Shown: positions 47,694 to 59,008 of the stretch, one piece after another
Layout: every line of letters begins with the position of its first letter
Position numbering within the stretch: the first letter of the stretch is position 1
Origin: Sambucus nigra
Taxonomy: Eukaryota > Streptophyta > Magnoliopsida > Dipsacales > Adoxaceae
Assembly: GCA_949130495.1 (NCBI GenBank)
Contig: CASBWL010000411.1
Location: 62,001-126,000 of the forward strand
Direction: 5' to 3'
DNA: 64,000 bases
Made by a program: the position numbers and the translations under genes
The notes under the pieces: model-generated
The model's input: the letters and a program-made list of their open reading frames with translations, nothing else
Told to the model about the DNA's origin: nothing
Database searches by the model: none

Positions 47694-48130
47694 CTTTGGG
47701 TAATGTTGAGAGACTAAGAATACTTTATGACGGTGCATCCACTTACCATGTTGCACCTGAGGAGATCCTTGAGTTTGTAATAGATCCATATGGCTCTCGA
47801 CCTAACCCACCTAGGTTTTCTATTCCACATAGGAGATCGCACCCTAGACATTTTGATAGAGGTGTTACTAAGCCCATTTATGCTTGTTCAAATTGCAAGC
47901 AAAGAGGACACCTTAGGGAATTTTGTTTTAGGTTAGGTAGTGCGACTACTAGGTATCTTCCACGATATGCTATTACACGTGTTCCCATATGCACTCGCAC
48001 ACATGTTACTCAGCATGCTCCCGCACATCACATTAGAGATTTTGAGCATTTTTTTAGAGCAAGTTGAGTATTTGGTTAAATCTTTACATGTTTTGATGGA
48101 TGTTTTTATAGGATGTCGTCTCTTATGGAG
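47694..48130 (+). pseudogene. Element F2 gag, part after the E insertion
   Basis: Continues the gag reading from 38821: LGNVERLRILYDGASTYHV, then EFVIDPYGSRPNPPR and the second knuckle CSNCKQRGHLREFCF (about 47886-47930), intact in CCHC form. A frame change leads to LEQVEYLVKSLHVLMDV, which matches the RERVEFLAATSQSLMEE segment that precedes protease in E. Pol is absent after this point, so F2 lost pol at a different junction from A, C and H. Confidence 0.8.
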
Positions 48131-48681
48131 AACACCTCCGGAACTAATGATTGAGATTTAGACTTGTATGCTAGCATAGGATGCTTTTTGTGTTTACATT
48201 CCTATTGCTAGTGTGTATTGCCGTTGTATTTGTCTTTTTTCATTTTGATATATTTTTCAAAAAATCCAAAAAGATGTTTGCTTTCTTGAATTTTTTTGGG
48301 AAAATACAAAAAGATATTTGGTTTCTTTTTAATAAAAAGTCAAAAAGTCAAAAAGATTTTATTTTTGATAAAAAACTTTAAAAATCCAAAAAGAGTTTTG
48401 TATTTTTTTACACCATATATGGATGAACATTAAAGATGTCTAAGTCACAAATTCATTCCAAATCCATGTGACCATTTTGTAGTGTTTTGGGACGTGACAA
48501 CAATTCATTTTTGTGCTTTATAATATGTGGAGTCATTAAGATGTGATATGATGACTATTTACGACATGTTTGACTCCTTGTCTCCTTTAATGCATATGAA
48601 CACGAACTTATTTGAGTATTGAACTTACCTTTCACGTGTCATTATAGTATTTTTATCTCAATCCTGCTTTTAAAACTAATT

Positions 48682-50221
48682 TGAAAGTGCGGAAGCCCCC
48701 AATTTTTAAATTCAAATATAATGAAATGGTTCAAATTTTAATTTTTCAAAAGTTATTTAAAATTTTCTTTTCTTAAAGAGAACAAACCAACTTATGAAAA
48801 AAAATAAAACTAAACTAAAAGTGAAATTAAAACTACACACACAATTTTCATTTCGACTTAAACACATATTAATCCAATTCAAGTTAAACTTGCACGTTAT
48901 CAAGATAAAGTAATTTGGCACTTGATTTAAATTGAACATACCCAAACATTAAATTTGCACCAAATTAAATAGATTGTGATTTTGAACTAATTTTATCTTT
49001 TAGTCCCAAGCATGCATCTAGGTGATATAGCAAGATAAAATAAATCTCAATCGCACTACGCCGGATGTGCGAGAAAAACCCAAATGGAAAAAACCTCGGA
49101 CGACCCTAGCCTTAAGTCCACTAAGTACGGTTTTACAATTACAAGACAGATGACTTACTTCCTCGACTCGACTTCCTTCAAGCCTTGATGCGTCTTCTTA
49201 TAAATACTTCCGCCTAATCGACAACCCGAAACTCCTCCGGAATCTTGGAATCCACCAATGAGACTTTTGGACAACCGTCAACCCTCAATGAAGCCTTTAT
49301 TCGAGTTGGAATGTCACATCAAACAAATCTCTTCTCCTTTATGAGTTGAAAAGAAAACTCAAACTCTCTTATTTGATGGTGTAGAGAAAACCGGTGCCAA
49401 ACACTCTAAGCAATATATATATGTCGAAACTTGGATATAGACAAACATATGGGTGTATATGTGTTTTGAAAGGAATTTACTCCATAAAAATTAACACAAA
49501 AAAAGGAACTTTTTCTTCAAATTATTTTGCTCTAATGACTCATGGAAATGTGAAAAAGTTATCTTAGAAAATGTCTTTCCCGCACTATGTAAAGGTGGTA
49601 AAAGTTAGTGGGCAAAGTGGGAAGTTACAAAAAAACTGTCAAAAAAACTGCTCGAAACTGAAATTTTGTTAGAAGTTCCTTCGAACGAGTTTGAGTTCGT
49701 TCGAACGAAACTTCTAACGAGAAAATAAAAACAATTTTGGAATCTCGTTAGAAGTTCGTTCGAACGAGGTCGTTCGAACAACTTTTCTAATGGGATTGTA
49801 GGCCATGATTCTAGATAATTTCGATACGAACGCGTGGCCGCCAGTTTCGTATTTTTCTAATTTTTTTTGGATTTGATATGATTTTTCTATGGAAAGGTGT
49901 ACGAGAACAAAATCTTTAGAACAATAAATTCAAAAAAATTAACAAAAAAGTACTAACACCCAAAATAAATCTTCAAGCTCCTATATATATATTAATGCAT
50001 TCATACCTTTTGGAGACTATGAAATCCTCAAGTTGATGACGTAAAACGAGGCACTGGAACGCGGCATATGATGAAGTTTTATACTCTTGGCCGCTACGTC
50101 TTCAACAAACACGTCATAGGCTTGAATGGATAAACTTGAACTCTATCCTATGACTCAAATGTTTTTGTGTGGAATTGAGCCAAAACTACAAAGGACTCAA
50201 TTGGAAATTTGTGTCCTTACA
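48682..50221 (-). repeat. Near-solo copia LTR, minus strand, inside F2
   Basis: On the minus strand it starts TGTAAGGACACAAATTTCC at 50221, close to the LTR of element H, and ends near 48682 with CGCACTTTCA. U3 holds the palindrome TTCGTTCGAACGAA (49696-49709). No internal region remains. The flanks (TAAAAC left, TAAAC right) give only an imperfect target duplication, and the bases beyond the left edge may be a scrap of primer-binding site. Confidence 0.82.
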
Positions 50222-51141
50222 TAAACAAATGCGATAAAATGAGATAATGAAAGTAGTGCTTGCATGAACCATTACCCTAATTAGAATAATTGAAAATTAT
50301 ATCTCCAGTAAATGTGTTATTTTTCTAAAGCAATGGAATCGGGCTACGAAAGGCAGGTTGTCTTTACGTGAATAGCCGCCATTTGAAAAAAGAAAAGAGC
50401 CTAAAATATTAAAGGCAAGTAAAAAGAAAAAATATAAAGTGCCAGCCCAATTTCAAAGAACATTGATGCTTCGCTATATATGAGCATTGATTTGTTCAAA
50501 ATAAAAGATTTGAGAGAAAAAAATTATATGTGAGTGTTGAGGGTGTCTAGTCGAAGATCAATGGGTTTGCAGGTCCTGAAAAATTCTTGTAAAAGCATTA
50601 CATAGTTTTGGGCGTTATTGGTGTGAAAATCATTCACGGCCTTGATTAGTTGAATAGGTTGAGTCAACTTCACTTGAGTTCACCATTTTTACACCTAAGG
50701 TAGACTTTGATATCTTGCTTTAGTGGTGTCTCATTCCTTCGTGCACATATGTTATGTTTGTCTTCGTTGATTTTCCCATAAAATGTGTTCACACCCCTAC
50801 ATTCCGTTTTCATGATTCGGTTATTTTTGTATTTCTCCATGGTGTGTTGTTTTTGTAATTTTTTTTAAATAGTTGGTTTTGTTTAGTTTATCATTACTTG
50901 ATTCTCATTGATTTGTATTTATGATGATATTCTATGATTATTGTGACACACTCTGGTTTATTACTTTATGTTTCTTTTCCTTGTCTATTTAGGACAAATA
51001 AAAAGGAGCAGAATGAATTATGGGGGGGTGGGAGTTTAATTTATGGGTGATAATTTATTTTTAAGTTTTATTTTATTTCAAACTTGATGCGTCAAAATGT
51101 ATATTTCATTCTCTATTGTGTGCAGGTACAGTTTGATGAGT

Positions 51142-51273
51142 ATATCCAAAGTACACGTAAGCCAAAGTTCCCAAAAAGAAGATCAAGAAAAAGTGGGAAA
51201 ATGGAAAATATCCAAAGTACACGTAAGCCAAAGTTCCCAAAAAGAAGATCAAGAAAAAGTGGGAAAATGGAAA
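51142..51273 (+). repeat. 66-bp tandem duplication
   Basis: Two copies, starting at 51142 and 51208, that look identical by eye. The period is divisible by three, so a short open frame runs through both, but there is no other sign of coding. Confidence 0.95.
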
Positions 51274-51423
51274 ATTAAAGATTTGGATAGTTGAAGATTT
51301 GGAAGCCTTGTACATTTTTGTAATATCTTTCCATTTGTGGATTTTGGGGAGGTCATTAGATTTGTATAGGATTTAATGTTTAGATAATTCAGATTTTTTT
51401 TTTTATTTTGTACCGGAATAGCC

Positions 51424-51436
51424 ATAGGGGGAGATT
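51424..51436 (+). promoter_or_regulatory. Polypurine tract of F2
   Basis: ATAGGGGGAGATT immediately before the 3' LTR. Confidence 0.88.
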
Positions 51437-52582
51437 TATAAGGGCAACTTTTCTATCATTGCCCCTAGTATCTAGGACTTATCCATAGAATCTAGGTTAC
51501 ATTGATTATGTCACATCCCGTTACTTCCATCATGGTACTTCACGTTAACGTTCAAGAAGATGGATCTGCTTATCAAACATCACGAAGTGGATCTCCATCA
51601 TACACCATTTTATCTTCAACATGCTCCACAACTCCACGTAATAATGGTTAATTTTATGTTTTGGAGTTCGTTGTTTTTTATAATTATATTGGGAGTATTT
51701 TACTTTATTTCAATTTAAAAACGAGGTTGGTTTTATTTATTGAAAAATTAATGTTTGTCTATTGTCATTCCAACGAGACGGAGATCTCGTTTGAACGAGC
51801 CCAACATCTCGTTCGAGGTATCGTTAGATTTCCTTCATCAAACTAGTTTCAAACTAGGGCATACTGTTTTGATTTTTGTCATGTCGCAAAAGGTCGTTTG
51901 AAGATTGATTCTAATAAGAATCATATCTCGTTCAAACGGCGCTTCAACCTCCTTCAAACAACCTTACGACGTATCAATTTTCGTGTCTACCTATAAACAC
52001 CTGCTTTTGGTAGGGTTTTTATTAAGACTTTTCATTTATTGAAATTGCAGATCTGCTGCAAAAAGTCTTCACTTTTTAAAAGTCAAAACGCCATTTTGAT
52101 TCACACATCACCTCCCATATATCTTTGTGAATCATTTTGAAACCCTCACATAATTCCATACTGCAGTTACTCTTGTGGATAAGGCGCCTCCACTATAGAT
52201 CTTGTGATTTTTGCGAGAATCATTGTTGAAACAAGACTAAGGTCTTTATGAGTTATTGCGGGAATTCATTATTGGAGAAGACGAACGTAACTTGTGGGAG
52301 ATTCGTTTGATTGTATTTCTCTATTGTGATTGTAAGTTTGATTTACAAACCATCATAAAATAAAAGGTTTTTTCCTGAGGGGTTTTTTCCTGAAATTTTG
52401 TGATTGAATGGTTTTGTGACTGCATGCTTTAATTGCTTAATGTATTGAATCAACCAGTTGCATGTTTTAGGGTTTAAAGGAATTAAAATTTGATTGTGAT
52501 ATTGACATCTAATTAAATAAGTTAAACCCATTGACCTATTACGCGCTCTCAAACTGGTATCACATCGTTTTTTTTGTTTACA
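51437..52582 (+). repeat. 3' LTR of element F2
   Basis: 1146 bases, TATAAGGGCAAC to TGTTTACA, colinear with the 5' LTR. TATA-like CTATAAACACC is at 51991-52001. Followed by target duplication CTCCT. Confidence 0.93.
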
Positions 52583-52930
52583 CTCCTACATGTCACTGTG
52601 GTGAAGGTTGAAGGAATGAAGACGCACAAGCCTTATGAGGGCATCAATTTGGTTGTAAAATTTATACGTTGTGTCATTTTGTAATCTGTACAAAGAGAAT
52701 TTGCGTGGTTGGGCCATCTGACGCTTTTCCCGTCGTACATCGGTGTGTTGTGAATTAATTTATTTTATCTTAATATACTCACCTAAATGCATGTTTTAAG
52801 TAAAGGTAAAATTAGTTAATTATTTAACATAACTCTATATTTAATCTTTGCAAGCTTAATTTGGGTTAATATGTTCAAGTTTATAAATAAATTTGAAAAA
52901 CTTTAAAAATAGTGATGTGTGTGTTATGCC
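52583..52930 (+). repeat. LTR of element G, right part
   Basis: Resumes the LTR cut at 36002. The segment with TTATTTTATCTTAATATACTC and CACCTAAATGCATG matches the U5 of the other LTRs. The 3' end is not clear. Confidence 0.6.
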
Positions 52931-53137
52931 TTTCCATATTAGAACCCTGGCATGTTATTGCAGTTGAAATTTCACTTGGGCATGGTTGCATGGATGGTAT
53001 TATCCATGTAAAATATTTTATTATCTATTGAGTTCTTATTTTCATCTCAAATACATTAGAGAGAAGATGGTGAAACTTGATTGTATATTAATTAGGTTAT
53101 CATTATACAAAATCCTTTTTATTTCAAGTCCATATTT
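52931..53137. other. Unassigned, perhaps decayed gypsy integrase
   Basis: No clear signature. It lies directly upstream of recognisable Tekay-type integrase sequence and may be its worn continuation. Confidence 0.35.
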
Positions 53138-53545
53138 ATGGAACCTTATGAGGCATTGTCTGGAACAACATGTCGATCACCAGTATATTGATTAGACCTA
53201 AAAGAAAGTAGACTATTGTGGCCAAAATTCGTTTAGAGATTATAGTGAAAGTTAAGTTGACTAGAGATACAGTTAAGACCGCCCAAGACTGATAGAAGAG
53301 CCATGTAGATTTAAATGGAAAACCCATGCAGTTTAAGGTATAAGAGTAAATTATACTTCGGGTTTGACCTATGAAAGGGTTGATGCGCTTGGGGAAGAAA
53401 GGGAAATGCTCATTACGTTATATTAGGACTTTTATGATTACAGAAAAAGTATGGAGTGTTACGTATTGTTTAACACTTCCACATCATCTTGAGCGCGTAT
53501 ATAACATGTTTCACGTGTCTATGCTTCATATATTTTGTGATATAG
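53138..53545 (+). pseudogene. Tekay/Del-type Ty3/gypsy integrase C-terminus
   Basis: Readings in shifting frames give EPYEALSGTTCRSPVY (about 53140), then LTRDTVKTAQD (about 53258) and KGLMRLGKKGKCSLRYIR (53371) with HHLERVYNMFHVSMLH (about 53480-53530). These match the end of the integrase core and the GPY/F-type module of chromovirus gypsy elements (usual forms PFEALYGRRCRSP, KGVMRFGKKGKLSPRYIG and HNVFHVSMLRK). The protein would insert the element's DNA. Stops and frame shifts are frequent, and everything upstream is missing. Confidence 0.88.
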
Positions 53546-53561
53546 TAGGTCGGGAAGCTTT

Positions 53562-54837
53562 TGTAATACCCTATCCCAGTAATTCAATTAGATTTTGTAT
53601 AAGTTGTAATGGAGGGTCTGATAAAGATTTATTAGGAATCGTGGGACAAAAAAATTGAAGAAAAATTAAATAATGTAAAGAAGGATCATTTTAACGACAT
53701 TAGCCTATCGTTAGAAGCGAGACTGGTATCTCGAGCGAAGGTCGCGAGAAGGTCGGGAGAAGTAGACCTTCAACTGATATCCTACTGTATCACAATCCCA
53801 TGTCACGACAACCTAAATTTTGAACGCGGAGGACATGTCGCTCGAACGAGATAGGCATGTCGTTCGAACGACGTGTATCAAGAATTTTTAATCAGATTGC
53901 CCTTGTGCGCTATCATAATTCTGGGTTTTGATTTGGTGTGTTGTCAAGCCCAGATGAGTTCGAATTGAGAAAAATGGGATTTTTGGTCTTTAAATAGGTT
54001 TTATAAGGCTTGCTTGGGGCATTTTTGGGGAGAACAGTGCATGAAAAGAGAGAGAGAGAGGGGGGGGGGGGGAAGAGGGTGGTCTTCCACCATCAGAGGG
54101 CTTCTTCCCACCATTATTCCACCATTCCACCATCATAAAACACTATTTTCTTAATGTATTCCACCATATTTGAACCGTTTACACCAATTTCCACCGTTGT
54201 TAAGGTAGGGCTATGAATTTTGGAGAAGTGTTAGGGGATTTTTAGAAAAGATGATGGGAGCTTCCATGGAGTTTGAAGTGAGTTTTGCTTGGAAGCTTGG
54301 ATGGAGCACGTTTGGAGTATTTTTGGAGGATGCATTTGGAAACCCCTTGAGTCCACCTTTGGAAGTGGGGTTGCTCCTCCTACTCCAACATTTCTACCAC
54401 CATTAGAGCCTTTAGAGGAGAAAAAATCTTACTCTTAGTATTAAGATTTTATTTGCATTATTTGTAGTCTTGTAGCTCGATTACATGAGTAGGGTGCATA
54501 AATTAAATGATAAAAATAATGTGTAGTAAATAATAAATATTTTTATGGAATAAAAATGTTGGTGAAATGTTATTTGTTGGAAATAAAGAAAGAATAAATA
54601 TTTCAAGGTTTTGAAATATTAAAAGTTGGTATTTTGCGAAACTGGTGTACTTCTAGAAAGATTGATGTAAAACAGTTTATGAAATAAAATGTTTGAAGAT
54701 AATGATTTATTTTGATAAACATTGATGAGATAATGTTTCAAGGTTTATTGAAAAAAAATGAAGATTTTTTGAAAAAGGGATATTTGTTGAGTTTCAAGAA
54801 AATTAAATGTCTTTTGTGCCTTGAAAGTATATTTTTG
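53562..54837 (+). repeat. Tekay-type LTR, left part
   Basis: It starts TGTAATACCCTATCCC, a Del/Tekay-type opening, only about 20-30 bases after integrase. It contains the 14-base palindrome GTCGTTCGAACGAC (53859-53872), a related CTCGAACGAG (53841-53850) and a GA/poly-G run (54049-54072). Element H interrupts it at 54838; the LTR continues at 61411. Confidence 0.72.
54049..54072. repeat. (GA)n and poly-G run
   Basis: GAGAGAGAGAG followed by about 12 G. Confidence 0.9.
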
Positions 54838-56324
54838 TGTAAGGATACAAATTTTCAATTGAGTCCTTTGTAGTTTTGGCTCAATTCCGAAAAAAATATT
54901 TGAGTCATAGGATAGTGTTCTTGTGTATCCTTCAAGCCTACGACATGTTAAAGTTGAAGACGTTGCGACCCTTTTCAAGAGAACATCATTTCCGGAGTTC
55001 AGTGCCTCGTTTCATGTCATCAACATCAAATTACATAGTCTCCAAAGGTATGAATGCTTTTATATATTTGTAGGAGACTTGGAATAAAATTTTAGTAGGT
55101 GCAATGTTTATTTAAAATAAAGTTTCTGGGATTAAAATCGAAATATGACCATTTTATCACTTCGTTCGATATTGTCATTCAAACGAGTTTGTCGTTCGAA
55201 CGAGAATGCCGTTCCAATGAGTTTGCCAACGACTTTTTTCCATTGGCCTCTGGAACTTCGTTAGAATAGTCGTTCGAATGAGACTTCGTTCAAATGAAAA
55301 TCTCGTTCGAACGAGATTTCCGACGGGACAGTTTTTTGGCAGTTTCCTCCACTATTCCACTCTTTTGTTCCCACTAATTTTTTCCTGAATTAATATGGAC
55401 GGGAACCAACTCTTTCAAACCAACCTTTTCATATCCTATAATCTCTAGAGATAGTTTTTGAGAGTTTATTTTCTCCATGAAAAGGTTCAAGTTTTGAGTG
55501 TGTGTTTTTCAAGAAATTCTTCTTAAACACTTTTGGTTTACAACCATACTAGTTTATTACAAGTACCACATATATATATTTGCTTGTAGTGTTTGGCACA
55601 GGGTTTACTTCTACATACCTCAAAGAAGAAGATTATTTTGGTTGTGGCATTCTCATGCGGTGAAAGGCACCATGTGTGGTTGGCGGTTGTTCCCTAAAGC
55701 TTCATTGGTGGATTCCAAGGTCTCGATGGATTCCGGGATTGTCGACTAAGCAGAGGTAGTTACAAGAAGACTCATCGGGGCTTGAAGGAGTAGAGTCGAG
55801 TGTAGTAAGTCATCTGTCTTGTAATTTTAATTCCGTACTTAGTGGACTTAAGGCTAGGGTCGTCCAAGATTTTTTCCCGTTGTGGGTTTTTTCTCGTACA
55901 TCTCGGCATAGTGGTTTATTTATTTTATCTTTTGCAAAATTCACCTTAGATGCATGATTAGGTAAAAGGATAAAATTTGGTTTAAATCTCTACTTGTTTA
56001 ATTTGGTGCTAATAATGTTTTGGGTAAAATTAAAATTAACTTAATTCAAGTGATTATTTAATTTGTTAAAATATGTTTGGCCTAATTTGATAATATTGAA
56101 AATATGGTGTAGGCAAATTCTAGGACTTGAGTTGAATTAATTTGGTTTAAGTGAAAAATTTATAAGTTGTTTAATTTAATTTCACTTTGAGTTTAGTTTA
56201 ATTTTAATTTGAAAGGAATTAAAAATTTGTAGTTTGTGTTTTGTGTTACACCATCTTTATTCCGTAACCTAAGGGGAAATTGTTTTTGTAAAATCTAAAA
56301 ATTGGGGGTCATCATTTCCTAACA
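54838..56324 (+). repeat. 5' LTR of element H
   Basis: 1487 bases, TGTAAGGATACAAA to TTTCCTAACA. U3 contains TCGTTCGAACGA (55192-55203) and the perfect 16-base palindrome TCTCGTTCGAACGAGA (55301-55316). A TATA-like CCTATAATC lies near 55435. Confidence 0.96.
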
Positions 56325-56326
56325 AG

Positions 56327-56339
56327 TGGTATCAGAGCG
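56327..56339 (+). promoter_or_regulatory. Primer-binding site of element H
   Basis: TGGTATCAGAGCG, two bases after the 5' LTR, complementary to initiator methionine tRNA. Confidence 0.93.
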
Positions 56340-56390
56340 AGATCGCTAAATTATTGCGTTTAAGATCCTTTTAAATACTTTTGACTAAAA

Positions 56391-58238
56391 ATGGATTTTT
56401 TTCCATTTTCAAAATTTCCTGTTTTTGATGGTTCCAACTACGCGTATTGGAAAGCGCATATGAAATTAGCACTTAGGTTTATCGATGAGAGGGTTTGGTT
56501 GTCAGTTGTTAACGGGTGGTCCCCACCCACACACTTAGTAGAAAATGAGCGTGTTCCCAAACTTGCAGATAGATGGAGTGAGAATGAATTTAAACTTGCA
56601 AATTTTAATTCTCGAGGTTTAAATGTCTTATTTAGCGCGGTCACACCGGATGAATTCCGATGCATTATGACGTGTGAAATCGCTAAGGAGGCTTGAGATA
56701 TATTACAACTCACTCACGAGGTAACTAGTGTCATTAAAGCTTCTAAACTCCAAAACCTCACCACTCAATTTGAAACCATCAAAATGAATGAAAAAGAAAC
56801 ATTGGATGAATTTTATGCTACACTTTCCGATATAGTTAATTCATCTTTTAATTTGGGAGAGAAAATACCTGACAACCGAGTAGTAAAGAAAATTTTAAGA
56901 TCCCTACCCGATAGATTTAGCATCTATGAAATTAGAAGAGATCGTAGGTAATTTACAAACCTATGAACTAGACATGTTTCCCTCCAAAACTGAAAAGAAA
57001 ATAGATAAGGGTGTTGCTTTGAAAGCTCGAAAGGAGGAAAAACAAACAATAGAGAGTGAAAGTCAAAGTGATAGTGACTCGGAGGACATGGCTATGTTTT
57101 CTAGGAAGTTTCATAAATTTCTTAAATTTAACAAAGATAAATTTAAAAATGATTTTAAGAAATTTAAAAATTCTAAGCATGACAAAGCCGAAAACATCCC
57201 TAAAATATTTAATGAAAATTTAAATAGGGATGAGTCAAATAGGTGTTATGGTTGTGAAGGGTATGGCCATAGGGCTTTTGAGTGCCCCACTAAACTAAGG
57301 AGATGTGGTAAGTAACCAATTTCCTATAATGCAACCCTTAGTGATAGTGATAAGGAAGAGGGACTCGATTCCCCCACTAAGCCTAACTTTGTGTCTTTTA
57401 TGGCAAGTCATGTTAGTCAAAGTGAGCACTCCTTTATTGATGAAATTTTAACACATGGCACTTCCAAGGGCATAGGTTGTGAATCCCAAAGAAATTATGG
57501 TAGTGAGAGTGGAGAAGAAAGAGAGAGTGAAAGTGAAAATGAGGTTGATGTGAGTGAACTACAATTTTCATTTCAAGAATTACATGAAGAATCTATTAAA
57601 TTAAAAAGAGCAAATTTGAAGTTTGAAGCTAGTTTAAAAGAGCGTGTCTAGGTCATTAATGAGAGTGTTTTAGTGGAAGACCTTAGGACATGTGAGACAA
57701 CTCTTCGTGAGAAGCTTGAATATGTAGAAGGCGAGAGAGATAGCCTTAAAGGTTTAATGGAATACTTGAAAAATAAGCTTCTCGCATTTGAAGAGCGAAA
57801 TATTTTATTAGAGTCTCACATTGTAGATTTAGAAAATAAGCTAAAAGACTCTAGTATAGTAAAGTCAAATTTGATTTGGAGTGTTGTTCGGCAAAATTAG
57901 ATAAAATATCAGGAACGGTCCAAATTAAAAATGACACGTGTGGTTTAGGCTTCGATACTTGTAATGAGTCAACTCATAAAGCCAGAACCAATGCTTTAGG
58001 AGAATCCTCTAGGAACAATGTTATAGATCATTCCTTAGGTAAATCTTTTCACCGAGTCTTTAGGTGCTCACATTATGGTCGAAAAGGTCATCTTAAGAAA
58101 TTTTGCTTTGATATTAAACGAGGTCTTAGAAAATCCCAACGTAAGGCAACCGAGGTAGCCAAGATTTCTACACCTCGAGATCGTCATGCTTCATTGGTTT
58201 GTGTTAGGAGATCCGACTTGGTAGCTTTACAAAATTGA
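56391..58238 (+). pseudogene. Element H gag
   Basis: An ATG at 56391 opens MDFFPFSKFPVFDGSNYAYW. The capsid-like domain continues with FIDERVWLSV, the segment around MTCEIAKEA (a stop TGA at 56694-56696 replaces the usual tryptophan), ILQLTHE, LDEFYATLSDIVNSSFNLG and KILRSLPDRF. A small deletion and frame change near 56920 leads to MKLEEIVGNLQTYELDMFP. The first zinc knuckle is CYGCEGYGHRAFEC (about 57244-57285). MASHVS (about 57400) opens an acidic spacer and coiled coil (LREKLEYVEGERDSLKGLM, 57700-57755). The second knuckle reads CSHYGRKGHLKKFCF, with Y in place of the second cysteine. It ends QN and a stop at 58238. Gag alone could form particles; enzymes would have to come from another element. 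Stops at 56694, 57313 and 57649 show this copy is dead. Confidence 0.92.
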
Positions 58239-58976
58239 ATTTTTTATTCTCATTTACTTTCACATGCTTCCTCACTTGCTAAATCTAAAGGTTGAATGTG
58301 TTAGTTGTTTGCATACTCTAGTTTTTTTTTTGTGATTCATATTATATATCATTGCTAGGTGTATGCATGTTTAGTCATTTTATAGTCATTGCTTTATATC
58401 ATATCTCATGCTTGAATTATGATGTTTATTTATCTTTTGTATTATACTTCTTTCATTTTAGTTTGCATTAAATGAAAAATACAAAAAGATTTTTATTTAT
58501 CATTTGTGTTTCACCTTTCAGTAATTTAGACTTGATGAAAAATAAATATGATTTTTGTGTGCCTTTTTTGAGTAAATATTTTTTGGTTTGGTTACAGTTT
58601 TTCAAAAAACTCAAAAAGATTTTTGTTTTGTGTGTATTTTAGTTTGACACACTCTATGTGGCATATACTTGTGTTTGAATCCATTCTTTTTCGCTTTCAT
58701 GTGACTAGAACTTTTGGTTAAGATTGTCAGTCCTTAAAATATTCTTTACTATGCTTACATGGAGTAGTTGGATTTTGTGTTGCTTTAATGGATTCTATTT
58801 TTATATGCCTCAATTCACACATGCACGAGCTCACTTGAAATTTTAACTTCACATGTATATTTGAGCATTGTGAGGTGTTCTCCTACCAATCTAGTCATCT
58901 ACGTATTATGTGACCTAGGAGGACTAGTGCATGTTAAAATCCGTTGCACGTGATATTTGTGTGAGATATAAAAATG

Positions 58977-59008
<32 letters not shown>

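Larger units (their letters stand above)
48131..51423 (+). other. Noncoding 3' internal region of F2
   Basis: Interrupted by the LTR at 48682-50221. It contains four or five AAATCCAAAAAGATTTT-like motifs (48260-48400), the hairpin block (50338-50405), purine tracts near 51003 and 51025, and a 66-bp tandem duplication (51142-51273). No gene is supported. Confidence 0.7.
36003..52582 (+). mobile_element. Copia element F2, gag-only, 16.6 kb with nested insertions
   Basis: The LTRs at 36003-37137 and 51437-52582 are flanked by a perfect target duplication CTCCT (35998-36002 and 52583-52587). Inside are a degenerate primer-binding site, a gag pseudogene cut by element E (38822-47693), a noncoding 3' region cut by a near-solo LTR (48682-50221), and a polypurine tract. 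Without the insertions the element is about 6.2 kb and has no protease, integrase or RT. Both LTRs begin TA rather than TG. Confidence 0.93.
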
